From assembly GCA_903840825.1 (NCBI GenBank), contig CAIMHL010000519.1, forward strand, positions 1 to 11,116: a stretch of DNA of 11,116 nucleotides, given 5' to 3'. The translations under genes were made by a program, and so were the position numbers. A model generated the notes under the pieces. That model ran no database searches and was not told where the DNA came from. It worked only from the letters and a program-made list of their open reading frames with translations. Shown here one piece after another: positions 1-5,031 of the stretch. Origin of the DNA: an uncultured beta proteobacterium (GTDB lineage Bacteria > Pseudomonadota > Gammaproteobacteria > Burkholderiales > Burkholderiaceae_C). Numbering within the stretch: position 1 is the first letter of the stretch; each line of letters starts with the position of its first letter.

Positions 1-206
1 ACGTCGGCATACCCCGTGCGCCCGCCAATCACCGCGCTCTTTTCTTCAAACCGGTAGCCCTCAAGGCTGCCAGGCTTGGGGACACCCAGCAGTTCGCACA
101 GGTCCAGAAAATGGCTTTGCGCGCCTTGTTCTTCGTTGAGTGCATAGGCCGGGCCGGGTACGCCATGGGGGTTGCCCCATTTGGAGATGAAGTCTTGGGG
201 GGTCAT
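1..206 (-). CDS. MmeI-like DNA methyltransferase / type II restriction-modification protein, N-terminal part only
   Basis: The reading frame starts at ATG 206 and is open to the window edge, giving 68 complete codons of a larger gene. The protein begins MTPQDFISKWGN and continues through SHFLDLCELLGVPKPG, then YRFEEK and GGRTGYADV. This is the pattern of the MmeI N-terminal domain: an F-I-x-x-W opening, the F-L-x-L-C-E-L-L-G-V-P helix, then the start of the nuclease-like strand. Family members are single-chain enzymes that methylate DNA and often also cut it, roughly 900 residues long; the methyltransferase core lies outside the window. No Shine-Dalgarno sequence precedes ATG 206, and an in-frame stop (the TAA of the preceding gene) excludes an earlier start. 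It is the last gene seen in a minus-strand block with DUF2442-HTH and DUF4160. Whether it cuts DNA or only methylates cannot be judged here. Confidence 0.72.
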   Translation of the reverse strand, partial: MTPQDFISKWGNPHGVPGPAYALNEEQGAQSHFLDLCELLGVPKPGSLEGYRFEEKSAVIGGRTGYAD

Positions 207-246
207 GGGGCCATTCTGGAGGTCATGGGCGGCGAGGGGTTGCCAT
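203..246 (-). other. Two tandem 7-codon mini-ORFs linking the HTH gene to the MmeI-like gene
   Basis: The TAA stop of the HTH gene overlaps an ATG (TAATG, ATG at 246). That ATG opens a 7-codon frame, MATPRRP, ending in TGA within an ATGA overlap. The ATG at 226 opens a second 7-codon frame, MTSRMAP, whose TGA again overlaps, as ATGA, the ATG at 206 of the MmeI-like gene. The three overlaps are read directly. That ribosomes step through them by termination and re-initiation is inference; the lack of a Shine-Dalgarno sequence before ATG 206 is consistent with it. The peptides themselves probably have no function. Confidence 0.4.
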
Positions 247-689
247 TAAGCCTGCTGCCGGTGTTCGACTTCCCAGCCTTTGCAGGCCAGGCCGACGATG
301 CGCGGAACGGGGCGGGCACCTGTGCGGTACTGGCTGACCGTGCGTCGGGTTAGGCCTATGGCCTTGGCCGCGTCAGTCAGGCTTAGCTGGTTGCTGTCTT
401 GCCAGCGCCGAAACGAAACATTTTCCAGCATGCCCGCTTGTTCAAGCGCCATTTCAATAAACCGATCAGCATCAAGTGAAGCACCGCAGTCCCACTCCAG
501 CGTCCAGCCAAAATCAGCCACCCGAGCGGTAGCGAATTCGGTGGGATTTTCTAGCGCAGCAAAAGCTTGAAGCCGTTTGGCTGTGTCTGACAAGTCCACC
601 CTTAACACCCGGCCATCGGTAAAGGTGGCGCTCAGGGTCAAGCCGGATTCAGGCGTAACGGTTTCCAGTCGAGCGGTTTGTTTTTTCAT
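246..689 (-). CDS. DUF2442 domain protein with C-terminal XRE-type helix-turn-helix
   Basis: This 147-residue protein has two parts. Residues about 10-80 match DUF2442: a small beta domain with the F-x-D-G-R-V-L-R-V-D-L strand pair, then F-G-W-T-L-E-W and G-A-S-L-D-A-D. Residues about 103-138 form a Cro/C1-like helix-turn-helix (LTDAAKAIGLTRRTVSQYRT), followed by R-P-V-P-R-I-V-G-L-A-C-K-G-W-E, typical of small antitoxin-type regulators. ATG 689 is well supported: GAGGTGA lies just upstream, and the stop codon of the DUF4160 gene is embedded in it, so the two genes are three bases apart and probably coupled. DUF2442 and DUF4160 genes are often paired and have been regarded as toxin-antitoxin-like; their activity is not established to my knowledge. 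I infer that this is the DNA-binding, self-regulating partner. It could instead act as a controller for the restriction gene downstream. Confidence 0.75.
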   Translation of the reverse strand: MKKQTARLETVTPESGLTLSATFTDGRVLRVDLSDTAKRLQAFAALENPTEFATARVADFGWTLEWDCGASLDADRFIEMALEQAGMLENVSFRRWQDSNQLSLTDAAKAIGLTRRTVSQYRTGARPVPRIVGLACKGWEVEHRQQA

Positions 690-692
690 GGT

Positions 693-699
693 TCACCTC
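693..699 (-). promoter_or_regulatory. Strong ribosome binding site of the DUF2442-HTH gene, overlapping the DUF4160 stop
   Basis: On the minus strand GAGGTGA precedes ATG 689 with near-ideal spacing. Its last three bases are the TGA stop codon of the DUF4160 gene. It is one of the clearest Shine-Dalgarno sequences in the window. It contrasts with the DUF4160 gene, which has none, suggesting the second protein is made in larger amounts, as expected of an antitoxin-like partner. Confidence 0.7.
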
Positions 700-929
700 T
701 TTCTTGGGTTGTTCATTTTGGCCCATTCAGCTTCGACGAGGTCTGTGTAATTGGCTAGCCAATCGGACGCCGCAGCTATGATTTTGACGGGGACGCCTGC
801 ATTTTGAACAGAGCCAAAAAGGTCGATGGAGGCTTTGCCGTCTGGGTGCAAGACATGGGCATGAACGGGTGGATGCTCATCACCATGGACTTTAATAAGC
901 CATCCGTCGCCTGTAAAAATTTTACCCAT
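693..929 (-). CDS. DUF4160 family small protein (putative toxin-like partner)
   Basis: This 78-residue protein has the features of DUF4160: a short N-terminal strand pair (MGKIFTGDGWLIKVHG), the motif DEHPPVHAHV at residues 17-26, a G-K-A-S-I-D-L strand, and a C-terminal helix ending L-V-E-A-E-W-A-K-M-N. The His-rich D-E-H-P-P-x-H-x-H-V motif is the family hallmark; its chemistry is not known to me. The start at ATG 929 fits the family, but no Shine-Dalgarno sequence precedes it, and a TATAAT box ends six bases upstream, so translation is probably leaderless. It is followed after three bases by the DUF2442-HTH gene. Calling it a toxin rests only on the pairing with a small HTH protein, the size and the defence-like neighbourhood. 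Confidence 0.75.
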   Translation of the reverse strand: MGKIFTGDGWLIKVHGDEHPPVHAHVLHPDGKASIDLFGSVQNAGVPVKIIAAASDWLANYTDLVEAEWAKMNNPRKR

Positions 930-935
930 GAAAGC

Positions 936-959
936 ATTATAGAGAAATTATTTCTCTAT
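936..959 (-). promoter_or_regulatory. Promoter with operator-like palindrome upstream of the DUF4160/DUF2442-HTH pair
   Basis: On the minus strand a perfect -10 hexamer TATAAT lies at 941-936. Normal spacing puts the transcription start at or next to the A of ATG 929, so the mRNA would be leaderless. No good -35 hexamer is present (GCCAAA at 17-bp spacing). Overlapping the -10 box is a perfect inverted repeat at 939-959: arms ATAGAGAAAT and ATTTCTCTAT around a single T. Its position and 21-bp length suit a dimeric repressor that blocks RNA polymerase, and the HTH protein of the same operon is the obvious candidate. The hexamer and palindrome are direct observations; the regulator is inference. 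Confidence 0.62.
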
Positions 960-961
960 TT

Positions 962-988
962 GGCAGAATCCGATGCCTTCAGTCTGCC
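962..988. other. Weak inverted repeat downstream of the 52-residue ORF
   Basis: GGCAGA at 962-967 and TCTGCC at 983-988 form a 6-bp inverted repeat with a 15-base loop, between the stop of the small ORF and the DUF4160 promoter. It could help end minus-strand transcripts coming from mutS, but there is no T-run after it on either strand. Confidence 0.2.
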
Positions 989-1005
989 TTGAATTCCAAC
1001 CGCGT

Positions 1006-1164
1006 TTACTTAGCGTCAACCGCTGTGGGCTCCGCCACGGGCTTGGGTTTATTGAATTTGAGGGCGGCCAAAGCTAGTTTTTGTTTGCGCTCTTGGTTGA
1101 GGCGCTCCAGCTCTTGGTGGTTGCTCTTTTTCATGTTCGGGTCTTTGCCAAATACGCCTGCCAT
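1006..1164 (-). CDS. Uncharacterised 52-residue basic protein
   Basis: A short frame from ATG 1164 to TAA 1006-1008, preceded on the minus strand by AAGGAA at good spacing. The protein begins MAGVFGKDPNMKKSNHQELE, continues as a Lys/Arg/Gln/Leu-rich stretch (R-L-N-Q-E-R-K-Q-K-L-A-L-A-A-L-K) likely to form one charged helix, and ends in a Pro/Ala-rich tail (NKPKPVAEPTAVDAK). There is no membrane segment, signal peptide or Cys cluster. It lies 50 bases downstream of mutS in the same orientation and could be the last gene of that transcript, or the first of the accessory block. I do not recognise the family. The clear ribosome site and protein-like amino acid use argue that it is real. Confidence 0.6.
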   Translation of the reverse strand: MAGVFGKDPNMKKSNHQELERLNQERKQKLALAALKFNKPKPVAEPTAVDAK

Positions 1165-1214
1165 TGTGTTTTTCCTTGGTGTGTCTCAGTGAGGAGACGG
1201 GGGGTGTTGTTGAT

Positions 1215-3836
1215 TCAAGCCTTGTTGGACAAGGCTTTTAAGCGGTAGAGCGCTTCAAGCGCCTCTCTGGGGCTTAGATTATCGGGGTTAATGCCCGCCA
1301 GCTCGGCCTCCAGCGCGTGGGGGGCTGCGACTTCTTCGGTTGGGGGTGCGGCAAAGAGATCGACCTGGGCGTTGTGCTGCGTGGCTTGGGCCTCCAGCGC
1401 TTGCAGCGTTTGGCGGGCGTGGTTGACTACCGCCGCGGGCATGCCTGCCAAACGCGCCACCTGAATGCCGTAGCTCTTGCTGGCCGGGCCGGGCTGGATG
1501 TCGTGCATAAACACAATGTCGCGCCCCGACTCCACCGCGCTCACATGCACATTAATGGCGGCATGGTGCGTGGCGGGGAACTCGGTGAGCTCAAAGTAGT
1601 GGGTGGCAAACAGGGTGAAGGCTTGGGTTTTGTCATGCAGCTGGGTGGCAATGGCGCTGGCGAGTGCCAGGCCGTCAAAGGTGCTGGTGCCTCGGCCAAT
1701 TTCGTCCATCAACACCAAAGAGTTGGGTGTGGCGGCGTGCAATATTTGTGCGCCTTCGAGCATTTCCAGCATGAAGGTGGACTGGGCGTTGGCCAAGTCG
1801 TCGGCGGCGCCAATGCGGGTGTGGATAGCATCGATCGGCCCCAGTCGGCAGGCACTGGCGGGCACATAAGAGCCCATGCTGGCCAGCAGCACGATGACGG
1901 CAATTTGCCGCATATAGGTTGATTTACCGCCCATATTGGGGCCGGTGATGATCTGCATGCGCGCTCTAGGGCCCATGCGCGTGTCGTTGGCAATAAAAGC
2001 GCCGCTGCTGGTCTCGGCCAGGCGGGCCTGCACGACAGGGTGGCGGCCTTGGCTGATGTCTAGGCACGGCTCTTTGACAAACTGCGGCGCGCACCAGTCG
2101 AGGGTCAAGGCGCGTTCGGTCAGGGCGCATAGCGCATCCAGCGTGGCCAGGGCGCGGGCTACTTGAGTCAGCAGCGGCACAAAGGCTTGCAGTTCGTCCA
2201 GTACTTGTTCAAACAGCCATTTTTCTCGCGCCAGTGCCCGCTCGGTGGCGCTGAGGGCCTTGTCTTCAAAGGCTTTGAGCTCGGGGGTGATGAAGCGCTC
2301 GGCGTTTTTTAAAGTCTGGCGGCGGCGATAGTCGTCAGGCACTTTGTCGACTTGGCCCTGGCTCACTTCAATAAAGAAACCGTGCACCCGGTTGTACTGC
2401 ACGCGCAGGTTGGCAATGCCAGTGCGGGCTTTTTCGCGGGTTTCTAGGTCGAGCAAAAAAGCGTCGCAGTTGGTCTGGATGGCGCGCAGCTCGTCGAGTT
2501 CAGCGTCAAACCCCGTGGCGATGACACCGCCATCACGCACCAGCACAGCGGGCTCGGGGTCAATGGCGCAGGTCAGCAAGTCAGCGCAACCCGCGGGGGG
2601 CGTCAATTGTAGAGAAATATGGTCTAAATATGGCTCTAGGCCATTAAATACATGCTTAAGTAGCTCTGCTTTTAATAGCGTCTTTTGTAGCGCTACCAGC
2701 TCACGCGGGCGCACTTGGCGCAGGGCGATGCGGGCGGTGATGCGTTCCACATCGGTGCTGCCCTTGAGTTGGTCGCGCAGTTTGGCCCACGGGCCGGTTT
2801 GCAGCGCGGCAATGGCGCCTAGGCGTTGCTGGGCTTCGCGGCGGTCACGCCGGGGGGCCAAGAGCCAGTTTTTAAGCAGGCGGCTGCCCATGCCGGTCAT
2901 GCAGACATCCAACAAGGAAAACAGCGTGGGCTTTTCTTCGCCGCGCAGGGTTTGGGTGAGTTCCAGGTTGCGCCGGGTGGTTTGCGGCAGGTCGATCAGC
3001 TCGTCGTTGCGCTGCACGCGCACGCTGTGCAGGTGGGTGAGGGCGCGGCCTTGGGTGTGTTCGGCGTAGCTCAGCAGTGCAGCGCAGGCGGCGTGGGCTT
3101 GGGGCAAGTCTTGGGCTTGCCAAGTGGCCAGCGTGGCCGCTTGCAGGTGGGCCAGCAGGGTGCGTTCACCCAAAGCGGCGTCAAACTGCCAGTCGGGCCG
3201 CACGCTGATCGAGAGCGCCGCGGGTGCTTGCAGGCTGCGCAGGCGCGCCTCAAAAGCGGGTGTGCTGCCCGCACTAAACATGAGTTCGCCCGGGCTGACG
3301 CGGGCGATCCACTCGCCCAGCTCATCAGGCGTGCATTGGGCCAAATGCACCTCGCCTTGGGTGACGCTCAGCCAAGCCAGCCCGCACAGGTTGCGTGGGC
3401 CTTGGTGCACGGCCATGAGTAGCGATTCAGTTTTGTCGCTCAGCAGCTCCAGGTCGGTCAGCGTGCCGGGCGTGACCACGCGCACCACTTTGCGCTCGAC
3501 CGGGCCTTTGCCGGTGACTTCGCCCACTTGCTCGCAAATAGCGACTGATTCGCCCAGCTTGATGAGGCGGGCCAGGTAGGTGTCGAGCGAGTGAAAGGGC
3601 ACGCCCGCCATCGGGATCGGCTGGCCCGCCGTCTGGCCACGGTGCGTGAGGGTGATGTTGAGCAAGCGCGTGGCTTTTTCAGCATCGGCAAAGAACACCT
3701 CATAAAAGTCACCCATGCGGTAAAGCAGCAACGTGTCAGGGTAGTCGGCTTTGAGGCCGAGGTACTGCTGCATCATGGGGGTGTGTTGGACGGGCGCGAT
3801 TGGCGTAGCGTCTGACGGGTTATTGTCTTTATTCAT
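1215..3836 (-). CDS. mutS: DNA mismatch repair ATPase MutS
   Basis: This 873-residue protein recognises base mismatches and small loops and recruits MutL. The mismatch-wedge motif F-Y-E lies at residues 44-46 (MGDFYEVFF), so Phe44 and Glu46 correspond to the mismatch-contacting F-x-E pair. The lever/clamp region follows, with the conserved VLVRDGGVIATGF segment. The Walker A loop GPNMGGKST is at 632-640, and the Walker B/signature region LVLMDEIGRGTSTFDG comes after it. Near the C-terminus QVDLFA (about 824-829) matches the beta-clamp binding motif, followed by the terminal helix LSPREALEALYRL. ATG 3836 is chosen over a TTG start 14 codons upstream, because MNKDNNPS... suits the family and TTG has no supporting ribosome site. 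Length is close to E. coli MutS (853). The gene follows suhB on the same strand after 104 bases. An unusual AT-rich tract occupies codons about 383-411. Confidence 0.97.
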   Translation of the reverse strand: MNKDNNPSDATPIAPVQHTPMMQQYLGLKADYPDTLLLYRMGDFYEVFFADAEKATRLLNITLTHRGQTAGQPIPMAGVPFHSLDTYLARLIKLGESVAICEQVGEVTGKGPVERKVVRVVTPGTLTDLELLSDKTESLLMAVHQGPRNLCGLAWLSVTQGEVHLAQCTPDELGEWIARVSPGELMFSAGSTPAFEARLRSLQAPAALSISVRPDWQFDAALGERTLLAHLQAATLATWQAQDLPQAHAACAALLSYAEHTQGRALTHLHSVRVQRNDELIDLPQTTRRNLELTQTLRGEEKPTLFSLLDVCMTGMGSRLLKNWLLAPRRDRREAQQRLGAIAALQTGPWAKLRDQLKGSTDVERITARIALRQVRPRELVALQKTLLKAELLKHVFNGLEPYLDHISLQLTPPAGCADLLTCAIDPEPAVLVRDGGVIATGFDAELDELRAIQTNCDAFLLDLETREKARTGIANLRVQYNRVHGFFIEVSQGQVDKVPDDYRRRQTLKNAERFITPELKAFEDKALSATERALAREKWLFEQVLDELQAFVPLLTQVARALATLDALCALTERALTLDWCAPQFVKEPCLDISQGRHPVVQARLAETSSGAFIANDTRMGPRARMQIITGPNMGGKSTYMRQIAVIVLLASMGSYVPASACRLGPIDAIHTRIGAADDLANAQSTFMLEMLEGAQILHAATPNSLVLMDEIGRGTSTFDGLALASAIATQLHDKTQAFTLFATHYFELTEFPATHHAAINVHVSAVESGRDIVFMHDIQPGPASKSYGIQVARLAGMPAAVVNHARQTLQALEAQATQHNAQVDLFAAPPTEEVAAPHALEAELAGINPDNLSPREALEALYRLKALSNKA
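2604..2690 (-). repeat. AT-rich repeat-like tract embedded in frame in mutS
   Basis: This stretch is clearly more AT-rich than the mutS sequence on either side. Read on the minus strand it carries the words GCTATTAAAAG, GAGCTACTTAAGCATG, TATTTAATGG and CTAGAGCCATATTTAGACC. From memory these resemble a short dispersed repeat of Comamonadaceae genomes (CTATTA...AGCTGCT...GCGCTT...CTAGAGGCC). The segment 2651-2679 matches the trmJ tract at 5331-5359 in 21 of 29 bases and in the same reading frame. It encodes KTLLKAELLKHVFNGLEPYL, in the MutS lever region where sequence conservation is low. By eye the alignment with E. coli MutS shows nearly the same length here, so it may replace rather than add residues. 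Confidence 0.5.
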
Positions 3837-3907
3837 CAAGCACTTAAGCGTTGTGTTGCTTTCTGCCTCGGATGGCAAAGGGCAGCCGTGGTGAATCTAA
3901 CTTTTAC

Positions 3908-3930
3908 GCACCTGGCGTTGCGCCAGGCGC
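3908..3930. other. Hairpin between suhB and mutS
   Basis: CCTGGCG (3911-3917) and CGCCAGG (3921-3927) form a perfect 7-bp stem with loop TTG; beyond one mismatch the stem extends by two more pairs. It lies 11 bases after the suhB stop and 72 bases before the mutS start. No T-run follows on the minus strand, so it is not a classical terminator. It may protect the suhB 3' end or weaken read-through into mutS. I saw no convincing separate mutS promoter in this gap. Confidence 0.35.
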
Positions 3931-3940
3931 GTTACCTCAA

Positions 3941-4888
3941 TTAAAACGGTGCGTCAGCAACTGGGGTTTCATGGGCAGCGGGTGCAGCAGCGGCAAAGGC
4001 GGCTGCGGTGATGGCGTCGGCTTCTGCCAAGGTGCCACTGACGTTGGTAGGGCGGGCAGGGTCTTTGTCACCGGCATCGGCAAATTTGCTGTACTTGCCA
4101 AACATAGCCACCATTTGGCCGTAAATGCGGGGGTTGCCCGCCATGCATTCTTTTTGTTCCAAAAAGTCCGCATCGCCGGAGAAATTGCCGACCAAGCCGC
4201 CGGCTTCCGTGACCATCAGAGCGCCTGCGGCCACATCCCAAGGCTGCAGACCCGGTTCAAAAAAGCCATCGGTGTAGCCAGCGGCCACATGGGCCAGGTC
4301 CAGCGCGGCTGAGCCTTGGCGGCGAATGCCGGAGGCGCGGGGCATGATGTCGCCAAGCATGCGCATATAGGTCTTATAGTCGTCACCGGGACGGAAGGGA
4401 AAGCCAGTTGAAATCAGGCAGTCTTCCATGCGCACGCGCTTGGAGACGCGCAGGCGGCGGTCGTTCAGGTAAGCGCCACGGCCTTTGGTGGCGGTGAAGA
4501 GGTCGTTGCGGCTGGGGTCATAGATGACGGCTTGCTCAATTTTGCCGCGAAAGGCCAGCGCGATGCTGACGCAGTACACAGGCAGGCCGTGGATGAAGTT
4601 GGTGGTGCCGTCCAGCGGATCGATGATCCACACCAGCTCGGCATCTTTAGCGCCATGTTCACGCCCGGTTTCTTCAGCCCAGATGCCGTGGTCAGGGTAA
4701 GCGGTCAGCAGGGTCTCGATGATGGAGGCTTCAGCCGCTTTATCGACATCGGTGACAAAGTCGTTGATCTGTTTTTGCGAGATGCGAACTGCTTCAAGAT
4801 CAAGCGCAGCGCGGTTGATGATCGAGCCTGCAGTGCGAGCGGCCTTGACGGCCACATTAACCATGGGGTGAAGATTGGGGGAGGACAT
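3941..4888 (-). CDS. suhB: Inositol monophosphatase family protein SuhB
   Basis: A 315-residue member of the Mg2+-dependent inositol-1-phosphatase family; in E. coli SuhB also joins the rRNA transcription antitermination complex. The metal-binding motifs are present: W-A-E-E-T-G at 70-75, I-I-D-P-L-D-G-T-T-N-F at 88-98 (Asp90, Asp93), and the C-terminal W-D-V-A-A-G-A-L-M-V-T-E-A-G-G at 217-231 with Asp218. ATG 4888 (MSSPNLHP) is preferred because the frame upstream runs into the divergent trmJ promoter region and does not look like this family. No Shine-Dalgarno sequence precedes it. The domain ends near residue 268; a 45-residue tail rich in Ala, Pro and Asp follows and makes the protein longer than E. 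coli SuhB (267). It is transcribed towards mutS and divergently from trmJ. Confidence 0.95.
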   Translation of the reverse strand: MSSPNLHPMVNVAVKAARTAGSIINRAALDLEAVRISQKQINDFVTDVDKAAEASIIETLLTAYPDHGIWAEETGREHGAKDAELVWIIDPLDGTTNFIHGLPVYCVSIALAFRGKIEQAVIYDPSRNDLFTATKGRGAYLNDRRLRVSKRVRMEDCLISTGFPFRPGDDYKTYMRMLGDIMPRASGIRRQGSAALDLAHVAAGYTDGFFEPGLQPWDVAAGALMVTEAGGLVGNFSGDADFLEQKECMAGNPRIYGQMVAMFGKYSKFADAGDKDPARPTNVSGTLAEADAITAAAFAAAAPAAHETPVADAPF

Positions 4889-4907
4889 AGCGTTTAAATT
4901 TTTGTGG

Positions 4908-4924
4908 GGCCGGTAAAACCGGCC
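4908..4924. other. Perfect 7-bp inverted repeat in the suhB leader
   Basis: GGCCGGT and ACCGGCC flank AAA (TTT on the minus strand). The repeat lies 19 bases before ATG 4888, inside the likely suhB 5' leader and near its ribosome entry site. It could be an RNA hairpin affecting initiation, or a DNA operator. No T-run suitable for a terminator follows on either strand. Confidence 0.4.
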
Positions 4925-4983
4925 GTCAACTTGGAAAGAGCGGGGAGTCACTGGGCGACGATGCGTGCAGCGACAATAGACGG

Positions 4984-5011
4984 ATTTTACCCTCGCCAAA
5001 AACTGTTTCAG
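4984..5011 (-). promoter_or_regulatory. Candidate suhB promoter
   Basis: On the minus strand CTGAAA (5011-5006) and TAAAAT (4989-4984) are separated by 16 bp, matching 4/6 and 5/6 bases of the sigma-70 consensus. A start near 4977 would give a leader of about 90 bases containing the GGCCGGT/ACCGGCC hairpin. The region also holds an imperfect inverted repeat, AAAACTG / CAGTTTT with spacer TTT (4999-5015), immediately before the trmJ start. No equally clear promoter was found for trmJ on the plus strand. Confidence 0.35.
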
Positions 5012-5031
5012 TTTTGGTGACATTTCAGCCC

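Noticed and set aside
1183..1198. GTCTC/GAGAC repeat after mutS as a terminator
   Set aside because: Five-base stem with no U-tract; too weak to call.
2610..2618. TAGAGAAAT in mutS as a second operator half-site for the HTH protein
   Set aside because: Only one arm is present, inside an AT-rich coding tract; chance is a sufficient explanation.
1317..3422. Long plus-strand open frames opposite mutS
   Set aside because: Shadow frames typical of GC-rich genes; no recognisable domains, and mutS on the minus strand is certain.
3837..3878. Upstream TTG start that would lengthen MutS by 14 residues
   Set aside because: TTG without a ribosome site; the added residues do not resemble MutS N-termini, and ATG 3836 fits family length.
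3908..3930. suhB/mutS hairpin as a rho-independent terminator
   Set aside because: No T-run follows on either strand, so it is kept only as a hairpin.
4889..5023. Extension of SuhB upstream into the divergent trmJ region
   Set aside because: The added 45 residues are Arg-rich and unlike the family, and they would span the promoter region of both genes.
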